This document shows, one piece after another, positions 16,675-27,042 of a stretch of 64,000 bases of DNA (positions are counted from its first letter, which is position 1; every line of letters starts with the position of its first letter). The DNA is from CAWACP01 sp963780655 (lineage in GTDB: Bacteria; Acidobacteriota; Terriglobia; Bryobacterales; Bryobacteraceae). The notes beneath the pieces are model-generated. The model ran no database searches. It was not told where the DNA came from and worked only from the letters and a program-made list of their open reading frames with translations. The stretch lies in contig CAWACP010000003.1 in the NCBI GenBank assembly GCA_963780655.1, forward strand, positions 1,798,001 to 1,862,000, given 5' to 3'. The position numbers and the translations under genes are program-made.

Positions 16675-17855
16675 ATCAGGGCCTGTTCGAGCCCGCCGGC
16701 AATAGCGCGCCAGTCGTGATTCACGACAATGAAGTCCCGAGCCGCGACGCCGATGCGCTGACGCATGTCCCGGCGGCCGGCCAGCAGGTTGATCTGCGCC
16801 AGCAATTCGGGGACGCTCTTTCCGGCGATAATAACGTGGCGCCCCGGTTCCATGGCGGTCCCGTGAATACTCTCTGCGAAGGCCACTACGGGCAGGCCGG
16901 CGGACATCGCCTCCAGGAGCTTCAACTTGGTCCCGCCTCCGTATTGAATCGGGCAGACGGAGATGTCCGCGGCCTGCAGCCACGCCGAGTAATCCTCGAT
17001 TATGCCGGTTGCCACGAAATTGCCGTCGCGCAGAGGACTGGAATACAGTGCGCCGATCACCGCGAAGGTGAAACGATCGGTTGAGGCTGCGAGCCGCCGA
17101 ACCCAGTCGAGGCCGGCGACGTTCGGGGGGACGGCGGTCCCCGCGAAGGTGATCAGCGGTTTCGGTGGCAGGCCGAGATCCAGCTTCAGAGCTTCTTTGC
17201 GCCGCCAATCGACCGGGCGGTACAGCTCGGTATCGGCGCCGTTGGGCACGCTCAGGACGCGGGGATTCCCGGCGCTGTAGTGGGCCATCATGTCGAGGCG
17301 ATCCTCCGGGCTCACTGTAAGGACGAGGTCGGCTCGCTTCACCGCATCCCGTTCCACGCGATCGATATAGCGGAGCCAGAGGTCGCGGCGAACGCCGCGC
17401 ACGCCCTGCGCGTCGGCGTAGGAGCGGAACTTCGCGGCTTCGACGTTGTGGGATGCATAGACAACCGGCGTCCCCGGCGCCGCATGCGCGCGGCAGAACC
17501 CGAACTGCCACGGGAACTCCACCAGAACCAGATCGGCCCAGCGCAGCCATTGGAGCAGCAGTTTCGGACGAAACCCTCGCAACACCGCGCCGCTGAGCAG
17601 GGGCGCGCAGACCCAGCTTCGCTCCGCTGCCTGTGACAGAAGGGCCGCGGCGCGGCTGCGGTACTGATATTCGCAGTACCGCGGTTGGATGCTCACCATC
17701 CGGTCAGGCCCGCGAGGGAACGGGCGCGATACGGCAACGGAAAATTGCCGGACGTCATGCGCCGGGGCGAGATGTCGCAGGAGGTTGTACATGCGGACCA
17801 TCGAGCCGCGCACCGGCGGCCACGAGTGGCGCGGCGCAACGTCGAGAATACGCAT
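16602..17855 (-). CDS. GT4-type glycosyltransferase
   Basis: This 417-residue glycosyltransferase has the GT-B fold. The start ATG 17855 has a GGAG ribosome site 6 bases upstream and the family-like opening MRILDVAPRHSWPPVRGSM. The donor-binding half has VLSVPNGADTELYRP, an FAGTAVPPN segment and the C-terminal signature GGGTKLKLLEAMSAGLPVVA with E in the expected place. It transfers an activated sugar to lipid or polysaccharide acceptors at the inner membrane. It is divergent from the HprK-like gene (94 bp between starts). Its C-terminus overlaps the nucleotidyltransferase gene on the opposite strand. Confidence 0.88.
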   Translation of the reverse strand: MRILDVAPRHSWPPVRGSMVRMYNLLRHLAPAHDVRQFSVAVSRPFPRGPDRMVSIQPRYCEYQYRSRAAALLSQAAERSWVCAPLLSGAVLRGFRPKLLLQWLRWADLVLVEFPWQFGFCRAHAAPGTPVVYASHNVEAAKFRSYADAQGVRGVRRDLWLRYIDRVERDAVKRADLVLTVSPEDRLDMMAHYSAGNPRVLSVPNGADTELYRPVDWRRKEALKLDLGLPPKPLITFAGTAVPPNVAGLDWVRRLAASTDRFTFAVIGALYSSPLRDGNFVATGIIEDYSAWLQAADISVCPIQYGGGTKLKLLEAMSAGLPVVAFAESIHGTAMEPGRHVIIAGKSVPELLAQINLLAGRRDMRQRIGVAARDFIVVNHDWRAIAGGLEQALIQLVRGRRHPRPLQSAVHSAASPG

Positions 17856-17949
17856 GTCTCCGTGATTGTAGTTCACTGCCGCAACGTGTGGCAGAGATAT
17901 TCCTGTGGCGCCTGGACGCGCTCTCGTGTCATGATTCTTCCGAGCCTTT

Positions 17950-18975
17950 GTGAACCTTGCCGTATCCAGCCCGGTTGAGCTCGCATTCAACGTGTATGGA
18001 TACCGCTTTCTGTTGCGTTGCTCCGATCCCGACGTGAGAGATGCCATCGCGGCGGATTTCGCTCACTTCCATGTGGACACCGGCGCGGACGCCCCTGCGA
18101 TCTGCCTTGAAATCGAGCGGCGTGCGCCCGATTATTCGGGTGTTCCGCCGAAAAGCGCGTCGGTTTACACGCCGCGCAACATCGCCATCAGTGACAAAGA
18201 GAGAACCTGGATCGATTACTCCGGCAGAGCCCTGGCGGTCTACGATCGCCGGACCGGTTCTTTTCGCATCCGGAGTCTCGACGCCGACCTGCTTTACGAG
18301 GCGAGTTACCTGTTTCTGCTGTCCCGAATCGGCGAATTCCTGGACGGGCGCGCCATGCACCGCCTGCATGCGCTGGCCCTGAGCCTGAATGGGCGCGCCA
18401 TCCTGGTTGTGCTTCCGATGGGCGGTGGCAAGAGCACTCTGGCGGCTTCGCTGTTGCGCGAACCGGATGTGCGATTCCTGTCGGACGACTCCCCGTTTAT
18501 CGCGCGTGATGGTCGGGTGCATGCGTTCCCGCTGAGAATCGGATTATTGCCGGACGCCGCCGGCGCCGTACCGCCCGCGCGCCTTCGTCGCATCAATCGC
18601 ATGGAATTCGGTCCGAAGCTGGTGGTGGATTACGACTTCTTTCGCGATCGCGTGGTGGATTCAGCCGAGCCCGGCCTGGTTTTTCTGGGCAGCCGCAATC
18701 TGACCTGCGAGTGCCGTGTGGAAGAGGCCGGCCGCATGGAGAGCTACCGGGCCATGGCGGCTAACTGCGTCATCGGACTCGGGCTGTTCCAGGGACTGGA
18801 GTTCGTCCTGCACAGGAGCGCATTCGAGCTTGCCGCGAAAAGCGGTGCCGCGTTCTCGCGTCTGCGAAACTGCCGCGCGCTGCTGGGCCGTTCGCGCGTG
18901 CTCAGACTATCGCTCGGCAGGGACCGCGAGCGTAACGCCGAGGTGGTCCTGGAAACGGCGAAGCGCTTTCTGTGA
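17950..18975 (+). CDS. HprK-like P-loop kinase
   Basis: The protein has 341 residues with a GTG start at 17950. A P-loop, LPMGGGKSTLAASLL, is at about residues 156-170, followed by FLSDDSPFI, which matches the DD-containing motif of HPr kinase/phosphorylase C-terminal domains. The N-terminal DRTL-like domain is absent or divergent, so it belongs to the shorter HprK-related proteins found outside sugar-catabolite control, often beside polysaccharide or RiPP-like loci. The target is unknown; the nearby glycosyltransferase and nucleotidyltransferase are the natural candidates for shared function. Confidence 0.75.
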   Translation: MNLAVSSPVELAFNVYGYRFLLRCSDPDVRDAIAADFAHFHVDTGADAPAICLEIERRAPDYSGVPPKSASVYTPRNIAISDKERTWIDYSGRALAVYDRRTGSFRIRSLDADLLYEASYLFLLSRIGEFLDGRAMHRLHALALSLNGRAILVVLPMGGGKSTLAASLLREPDVRFLSDDSPFIARDGRVHAFPLRIGLLPDAAGAVPPARLRRINRMEFGPKLVVDYDFFRDRVVDSAEPGLVFLGSRNLTCECRVEEAGRMESYRAMAANCVIGLGLFQGLEFVLHRSAFELAAKSGAAFSRLRNCRALLGRSRVLRLSLGRDRERNAEVVLETAKRFL

Positions 18976-18989
18976 GGAGGCGCTGAACT

Positions 18990-19092
18990 TGTGGGGCGGG
19001 CCCCCGGCCTGCGGCCGACGCCCTCGTCGGCCTTTTCGAATTACCGGAGTGCCGGGCCGGGGGCCCGGCGCAGGCGAGGCGCCTGCCCCACA
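18990..19092. repeat. Repeat family B, GC-rich inverted repeat
   Basis: The left end reads TGTGGGGCGGGCCC and the right end reads GGCGCCTGCCCCACA, with further nested complementarity (GGCCGAC...GTCGGCC) inside. Related copies occur at 47296-47420 and 57651-57770. Here it separates convergent genes (HprK-like and the membrane protein) and could act as a terminator. Confidence 0.8.
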
Positions 19093-19126
19093 GCTCGCGT
19101 GGTCGGCTCCGCGCTAGCTGGCGCGA

Positions 19127-20695
19127 TCAACGTGTAACACAGGGGTGAATCTGCCAGGCCTTACCCGGTAAGCTGACGCCGGAACGCACGACGACATAAT
19201 CCACGCCCGGAACGCAGGCCTGCATCGGATCGGCGGGCCACCCCGCGGCCATCGTCTGCTGCCAGCGGCGCCACCATTCCTTCGCGTACGAGCCGTAGAA
19301 GTTCGCCTGGCCTCCCGATTTCCAATCGACATACAATGCTCGTTCGGCCTCGGCGCGGAAGATACCAGGCCAGAGTGCGCGTTCCGCGTCGGGGAACAGA
19401 AAGACGGAATCGGCGGGCGTCGTGCGGCCAAACGCTGTCAGTTCGGCGAGCGCCGGCGTGCGCAGGTTCGGGTAATTCTGAATCTGGCCGATGAGCGGAA
19501 TGACGAAGAACGGGGCCACGCCCATGGCGAGCAACAGCGGCATGGCTTTGTGCCAGCGTTGCGTCCAGGCGACGGCGGCGGAGGCGACGGCCAGCGCAAC
19601 CAGCAACAGCATCCGGCGACCGGTGACGAGAGCGTCCGGCATCACCGGCCGGAATACGACGAAAAACCAGAGCACCGCTTCCCATGTTTTTCCGGCGAGC
19701 GCGGCGCGAATGCCGGCCGCGGCGGACAGCACGATCATGAAAAGCAGCACGAACAGCACAGCCCGCGCCGGCTGAAGCTGCGGCGCCACGCCCCACTTCA
19801 GGACATCCAGCAGCAGCCACGAAACCGGAATGCTGGCGAGGCCCATGGCCGGCAGTCCGATGAGGAACAGGCGCGCCCGCTTCGGCTGTAAGCGCAGAAA
19901 CGCCAGCATGCCGACGCCCCAGTAAACGACGTACTGCCCGATCACGCCGGCGCCCCACGTGGACACCCAGTTATAGGGCGCGCGAAGGCGCAGGATCTGT
20001 TCGATGTCGGGCGGGATGCGCCACGGCAGGCTCTGCTGCTCCACCGCACCCGCCTGCAGCCTGGACGCCGCAATCAGAACGATGGCCGCAATTCCCAGCG
20101 GTATCAGCGCGCGGTACCGCCGCTGCGCCACCAGGTATGCGCAGAACAGAATCCAGAACAGAGCCGCGGTGGGCGGATGGTAGAGCACGGCCAGCGAGCC
20201 GGCGATGCTCGCCAGCATGTCGTGGTCGCGCGCGTGAAGGCCAACGGCAAGAATGACCAGCGGGAGCGCGAAGGCGCGCGGCACCGGTTCATACTCCACG
20301 GTGAGCACCGACGGTCCGGCCACGAGCGCGCCCAATGACGCCACGGCGGCGACGAACAGGGCCAGCTTTCGCGGCAGCGGAATGGCCGAGGCAATCAGGT
20401 ACAGGCCCAGCACGCCGAGAAAACGCATCACGATCTGCTGCGCCAGCAATGCGGCGTGGAGCGACGCCCGTGTCGCCGCCGAGAGCGCCAGCGTGATCTC
20501 GTCGTACAGCGTGAACGCCAGATGCGAGCGCTGAACCACGGCATCGCGCGCCAGCACGTCCGGATTCTGAATATGCTCGAGCAGCGGCGCGTAGATCTGC
20601 GTGTCCGACTGCAGCCAGGTATGTCCCGGGAACCAAAACGTGAGGGCGGTGATCAGGGCGGCGAAGACCAGTACAGCCGCTCTGTCCTGCCTCAT
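19127..20695 (-). CDS. Polytopic membrane protein, unknown function
   Basis: This 522-residue protein has about ten or more predicted membrane helices. After the first helix comes a periplasmic loop with FPGHTWLQSDTQIYAPLLEH, a pattern of large GT-C-like or DUF-type membrane proteins. The C-terminal about 120 residues are soluble and contain ALYVDWKSGGQANFY and VDYVVVRSG. The start ATG 20695 overlaps the TPR gene's stop as ATGA, so the two are translationally coupled. No catalytic motif was identified; an oligosaccharide transferase-like role is only a guess. Confidence 0.7.
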   Translation of the reverse strand: MRQDRAAVLVFAALITALTFWFPGHTWLQSDTQIYAPLLEHIQNPDVLARDAVVQRSHLAFTLYDEITLALSAATRASLHAALLAQQIVMRFLGVLGLYLIASAIPLPRKLALFVAAVASLGALVAGPSVLTVEYEPVPRAFALPLVILAVGLHARDHDMLASIAGSLAVLYHPPTAALFWILFCAYLVAQRRYRALIPLGIAAIVLIAASRLQAGAVEQQSLPWRIPPDIEQILRLRAPYNWVSTWGAGVIGQYVVYWGVGMLAFLRLQPKRARLFLIGLPAMGLASIPVSWLLLDVLKWGVAPQLQPARAVLFVLLFMIVLSAAAGIRAALAGKTWEAVLWFFVVFRPVMPDALVTGRRMLLLVALAVASAAVAWTQRWHKAMPLLLAMGVAPFFVIPLIGQIQNYPNLRTPALAELTAFGRTTPADSVFLFPDAERALWPGIFRAEAERALYVDWKSGGQANFYGSYAKEWWRRWQQTMAAGWPADPMQACVPGVDYVVVRSGVSLPGKAWQIHPCVTR

Positions 20696-21369
20696 TTTGC
20701 AGGAGTCTTCGCCAGTTGCTGCTGCGCCCACACCCGGGCGGGATTGAGCTGCACCGATTTCTCGATCGCCTTATGCGCCTCGTCTTCCTGATTGTGCCTG
20801 CGCAACGCGATGCCTAACCACAACCACGCGTCCGCTGAATTGGAATTCAGCGCGGTGGCCTTACGGAAATCGGCGATGGCCTTGTCCACGCCGCCGCCGA
20901 ATGCGTCCGGCAGATAGTACATCCCGACCCCGTGACTCAGCCATACATCGGAGGACTTCGGATCGAGCGCGATGGCCTTGTCCACTTCCTCGAGGGCGCA
21001 CTTACCGTGGCGCAGACCGGCAAGTCCGGCGCTCGATATTGCCTGGCCGCAGAGCGTGCCCAGCGTCCGGTGATATTCCGCCGAATTCGGATTCAGCTCC
21101 ACCGCGCGCTCGGCCGCGTCGATGCCCGCCTCCGCCGCTGCGAACGCGTGCGGCTTGTCGTGCTGCTCTATGGCCACCTCGGCCACATACGAATCCGCCA
21201 GGGCAAGCTGATACTGCGCCGCGGCATCGTTCGGCTTCGTCTTTGCCTCTGCGGCGCTGGTGGCCGCCAGATGATCGAGCGCCGCCCGGTCCTGGCGGTC
21301 GCGCGCTTCTCGCAATGTAGTGGTTCCGCCGAGCGCGACGGCGAGGGCAAGGAAGAGGCAGGCTTTCAT
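20692..21369 (-). CDS. TPR-repeat secreted protein
   Basis: This 225-residue protein has a signal peptide (ACLFLALAVALGG) and then TPR-type repeats. Units with A-x-x-x-x-x-A-x-x-L-x-P-x-S are seen at AERAVELNPNSAEYH, VDKAIALDPKSSDVW, FRKATALNSNSADAW and IEKSVQLNPARVW. It probably acts as a periplasmic protein-protein adaptor. The ATG at 21369 is preferred over the TTG three bases earlier. It lies just downstream of the oxidoreductase and overlaps the membrane-protein gene by 4 bp, so the three may form one operon. Confidence 0.78.
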   Translation of the reverse strand: MKACLFLALAVALGGTTTLREARDRQDRAALDHLAATSAAEAKTKPNDAAAQYQLALADSYVAEVAIEQHDKPHAFAAAEAGIDAAERAVELNPNSAEYHRTLGTLCGQAISSAGLAGLRHGKCALEEVDKAIALDPKSSDVWLSHGVGMYYLPDAFGGGVDKAIADFRKATALNSNSADAWLWLGIALRRHNQEDEAHKAIEKSVQLNPARVWAQQQLAKTPAK

Positions 21370-21388
21370 CAAATCGGTTAGACGAAAC

Positions 21389-22663
21389 TCACCTTGCGCG
21401 CGTTGTCGTCCCAGACCGCTTTTTGCCGTGCCGATAGGAAAGCGTGGCCAGGTGGCCGCTGATGGCCGCCTGCTGGCCGATCTCGGGCGGCGCGATCACC
21501 TTCGCGTTGCCACGGATCGCCTCCAGCCAGTTGCGAACGTGCGCCTCCACAGCTTTGTTGTCGTTGCCTGGGAGATCCGTGTGCACCTCCTGGCGGGCGG
21601 CAATCTGCGGGGGCGTGGCGTCCTGCCCTTTCAGGCGAAACCGCTCGGGATAGAAGTTCAGCGTCTGCCGGTTCAGCACCTCGATGGTTCCCTCGTCGCC
21701 GCAGAAATTCTCGCCGTAACCGTAGTGCGCATTGCCCAGGTAGCAACTGTAGTTAATGTGGAACGGGCTCGGGTATTCGTAGAGCGCGCTGAAGGTGTCC
21801 GGCACCTCGCGGTCGTCATTCTCGGTCCAGCGGTAGATGCCGCCCGAGGCCATGCAGGTGGTTGGAACGGTCTTGCCGCAAACGAAATTCGTGATGTCGG
21901 TCTGATGCACCAGCAGATCGGTGGAGATGCCTCCAGAGTAATCCCAGTAGAGCCGCCACTGGAAATAGCGCTCCTTGCTGAAAGGCCGCTCGGGCGCGGA
22001 GCCGAGGAACTTCTGCCAGTCGGTGTTCTCCGGATTCGCGTCGGCGGGAATATCGTAGCGCCAGGAAGGCTGGCCGGGCAAGGCGTTGCGATACCAGAAC
22101 GCGCGGACATAGTGGATGTTGCCGATCATGCCCTGCGCCACCATCTCCTTCGCTTTGATATAGAGCGAATTGCTCCGGTTCTGAGTGCCCACCTGCACGA
22201 CTTTGTTCGATTGCCCGGCCGCCTTCACCATCTGCTCGCCTTCCTCGATGGTGTGGGCGAGCGGCTTCTCCACGTAGATGTTCTTGCCGGCTTTAATGGC
22301 GGCCATGAACATGGGGAAGTGCAGATGTTCGGGCGTGGAGATAACCACGGCGTCGATATCCGGGGCCGTGAGCATCTCGTGGTAGTCCTCAAATGTCCGC
22401 GGCGTATTGCCGCCCATGGTCTGCACGCGATCTTTGGCGCGCGCCAGGTTGTCTGCGTAGGTATCGCAGACGGCAACCACCTGTGCCAGCTCGCTGCTCT
22501 GTTTATAGAGCCGCTCCATCAGGTAGTAGCCGCGCGTACCGACGCCGATCCAGCCGATCGTGATTTTATCGCTGGCCGCCAGCGCCGGAACCGCGGTAGC
22601 CGCGAGCGCCACGCCCGCCGACGTCCTGACGAATGCCCTACGCGAAACATCGTTGTTCTGCAC
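21389..22663 (-). CDS. Gfo/Idh/MocA-family oxidoreductase, C-terminus frameshifted
   Basis: This 424-residue NAD(P)-dependent sugar-type dehydrogenase has a Tat signal (SRRAFVRTSAGVALAATA). The Rossmann fold starts ITIGWIGVGTRG, followed by VVISTPEHLH and the catalytic-lysine motif VEKPLA. It starts at GTG 22663, preceded by a GAGGGG ribosome site. The end is odd: after SYRHGKK the frame reads RSGTTTRAR and stops, but the next frame reads AVWDDNARKVSFV and stops at 21378. KxVWDxxxxKV is the normal end of this family. Adding one base to the A5 run at 21420-21424 restores it, so this is either a recent frameshift or a homopolymer sequencing error. Confidence 0.88.
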   Translation of the reverse strand: MQNNDVSRRAFVRTSAGVALAATAVPALAASDKITIGWIGVGTRGYYLMERLYKQSSELAQVVAVCDTYADNLARAKDRVQTMGGNTPRTFEDYHEMLTAPDIDAVVISTPEHLHFPMFMAAIKAGKNIYVEKPLAHTIEEGEQMVKAAGQSNKVVQVGTQNRSNSLYIKAKEMVAQGMIGNIHYVRAFWYRNALPGQPSWRYDIPADANPENTDWQKFLGSAPERPFSKERYFQWRLYWDYSGGISTDLLVHQTDITNFVCGKTVPTTCMASGGIYRWTENDDREVPDTFSALYEYPSPFHINYSCYLGNAHYGYGENFCGDEGTIEVLNRQTLNFYPERFRLKGQDATPPQIAARQEVHTDLPGNDNKAVEAHVRNWLEAIRGNAKVIAPPEIGQQAAISGHLATLSYRHGKKRSGTTTRAR

Positions 22664-22715
22664 AGGATTCCCCTCAGCCTTGAGAATAGCAGCGGAGAGA
22701 CGCGGCGGGCGGCAA

Positions 22716-22772
22716 TGCAGGCTGAAAGCCTGCTCTACTTCCGACCGAGAACAGTAGAGCAGGCTTTCAGCC
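22716..22772. repeat. Repeat family A pair, interrupted by the IS element
   Basis: This is the same composite unit as at 7363-7424, with palindrome, spacer CTACTTCCGACCGAGAACAG and a second palindrome. The second palindrome breaks at 22772 and resumes at 24310 (GGCTTTCAGCCTGCG) on the far side of the IS4-family element. Confidence 0.9.
22762..22772. repeat. Left 11-bp target-site duplication of the IS
   Basis: GGCTTTCAGCC is found immediately left of the IS terminal repeat and again at 24310-24320 immediately right of it. It is the centre of a repeat-A palindrome. Confidence 0.95.
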
Positions 22773-24309
22773 TAATACCGCAAAGTTTTTGGATCGAGCC
22801 CAGGCGGGCTGGGTTGCGGATGGCGGCGCTCGTTAAAACATTTTTACTTGAAAGTGTTCTTAAGTTGGTATACCCTGGGTTTATCCAATGACTGACACCC
22901 TCTCTCCCTCCTGTCGTTGACCAAGCCTCCCTCTGCAGCGCTCTTTCGCTGTTCGATACGGTCTTACCAGAAGATTTCCTGCAACAGGCACAAAGGCAGG
23001 CAGGCGTGCGCCGTAATAGTTCCGTTTATTCGTCGCGCGTCGTGCTATGGCTCTTAATCGTGCAGCGGCTGTACGGCGGCGTGTCGCTTGAGGCGGCTGT
23101 GTTGGAACTGTTGCGTGGGCTGCCGCCCGCCTTGTGGCCGCGCCCCTGTAAGCGCATCCGTGAGTGGCGCGAGGGTGGGCCGCCGCCGTCCTCTAACACG
23201 GCAGCCTATAATCAGGCGCGGCAGGCGCTGCCGCTGTCCATGGTGCAACAAAGCTGTGATCGTATTTTCGAGGAACTGGTGGCCCGCATGGATGACCACC
23301 GGTCCGCGGACGAGCCGCGTGCCTTTCTGCTGGATGGATCGTCGATGCGCGCCGCACACAGCCCGACGCTGTGCAAGCAGTATCCGCCCGGATCGAATCA
23401 GCACGGCGTGGGACACTGGCCGGTATTGCGGGTGCTGGTGGCGCACGATGTGCATACCGGACTGGCTATGCGACCCGAGTGGGGCCCGATGTACGGACCG
23501 TCCACCGTCAGCGAGCAAGAACTGTTGGATAAAGCCATGCACCGATTGCCTGCGGGAGCGACAGTGATCGGGGATGCCAACTTCGGCGTCTTTTCAGTGG
23601 CCTGGGCCGCGGCGCAGTCCGACCATCCGGTGCTGTTGCGTCTGACCGCGCAGCGCGCGCGGCGTCTTGCCGGAGAGCCTCTGCGGGACGGCATTGATCG
23701 GACGGTGCTGTGGAAAGCGAGTCCGGCGGATCGCCGCAGCCACCCGGATCTACCGCCGGGAGCCTGTCTGGAGGGGCGTTTGATCGTGCAGCGAGTCCAG
23801 CCGGACAACGGCGGCAAGGCTTTTCTGCTGGCCCTCTTCACCACCCTGCCCGGCTCCGCACAACAGCCTCTGGACTTGTACGGTCAGCGCTGGGCGATCG
23901 AAACCGACCTGCGCACGCTGAAGAGTACGTTGTCGCTCGAGCAACTGACCTGCACAACTCCCGACATGGTGGCCAAAGAGATCGACATGGGCATCGCCGC
24001 CTACAATCTGGTGCGCGCGGTGACCTGTCTCGCCTCGCGTCAAAGCGGCGTTCCTCCGCGCGGCTACAGCTTCACCAAAGTGCGCAGAATCCTGCAGGTG
24101 TTCGGTCCCGCCCTGGCCGCCGCCCCCGATTCCTCAGCGGCCCAGCGCATCTTCGATCAGATCATGCGTTACGTTCAACAAGCGAAATTGCCGCGCCGCA
24201 GACGGAAGCGTCCTCCGTCTCCCCGGCAGGTCTGGAAACGGGGAGCCACCTTCCCGCCTCGCAAATCCTGATCCTATGCCACATCGCGATCAAAAAGTTT
24301 GCGGCATTA
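22773..24309 (+). mobile_element. Complete IS4-family insertion sequence (1537 bp)
   Basis: The left end reads TAATACCGCAAAGTTTTT and the right end is the inverse of TAATGCCGCAAACTTTTT, giving terminal inverted repeats of about 18-24 bp with three mismatches. The TAATGCC start is typical of the IS4 family. The element is flanked by the 11-bp direct repeats GGCTTTCAGCC, within the 10-13 bp range of that family. It carries one transposase gene. An intact empty-site version of the target exists in the window at 7363-7424. Confidence 0.95.
23006..24271 (+). CDS. IS4-family transposase
   Basis: There are 421 residues from the GTG at 23006. DDE catalytic residues are Asp in FLLDGSSMRA (about 111) and Asp in TVIGDANFGV, and the IS4 'YREK' signature is perfect: Y-GQ-R-WAI-E-TDLRTL-K. 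The frame stays open upstream to a stop at 22889-22891 and encodes LFDTVLPEDFLQQAQRQAG, which looks like genuine IS4 N-terminal sequence, so the natural protein is probably about 38 residues longer. The only ATG in range (22888) is one base out of frame, so translation needs a CTG start, a frameshift, or uses the shorter GTG form. Catalysis appears intact. Confidence 0.93.
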   Translation: MRRNSSVYSSRVVLWLLIVQRLYGGVSLEAAVLELLRGLPPALWPRPCKRIREWREGGPPPSSNTAAYNQARQALPLSMVQQSCDRIFEELVARMDDHRSADEPRAFLLDGSSMRAAHSPTLCKQYPPGSNQHGVGHWPVLRVLVAHDVHTGLAMRPEWGPMYGPSTVSEQELLDKAMHRLPAGATVIGDANFGVFSVAWAAAQSDHPVLLRLTAQRARRLAGEPLRDGIDRTVLWKASPADRRSHPDLPPGACLEGRLIVQRVQPDNGGKAFLLALFTTLPGSAQQPLDLYGQRWAIETDLRTLKSTLSLEQLTCTTPDMVAKEIDMGIAAYNLVRAVTCLASRQSGVPPRGYSFTKVRRILQVFGPALAAAPDSSAAQRIFDQIMRYVQQAKLPRRRRKRPPSPRQVWKRGATFPPRKS

Positions 24310-24320
24310 GGCTTTCAGCC
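24310..24320. repeat. Right 11-bp target-site duplication of the IS
   Basis: GGCTTTCAGCC here matches 22762-22772. The following bases (TGCG) continue the interrupted palindrome. Confidence 0.95.
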
Positions 24321-24381
24321 TGCGTTTTGGAAGCCGCAGCGAAGCGTGCGCCACACCTCAGCATGAGAGAATGGGAGCAGA

Positions 24382-26895
<2,514 letters not shown>

Positions 26896-27042
26896 GTTAT
26901 TGTTTGTGGAGCGGGCCTTCTGCCCGGTAAATCATAAAATACTAAGGCCGTTCGCGTGATAGGGCCGGCCAGCTTCCCGCAAGGACGTTGTCGTTCCTTA
27001 ATCGGTTGCTGTGATCAGAGACGATCGCTTAATTACAAGAGA

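Noticed and set aside
27005..27034. TTGCTG-N17-TTAATT as promoter of the ATPase/HEPN cassette
   Set aside because: Spacing is right, but the -10 hexamer matches the consensus at only three positions.
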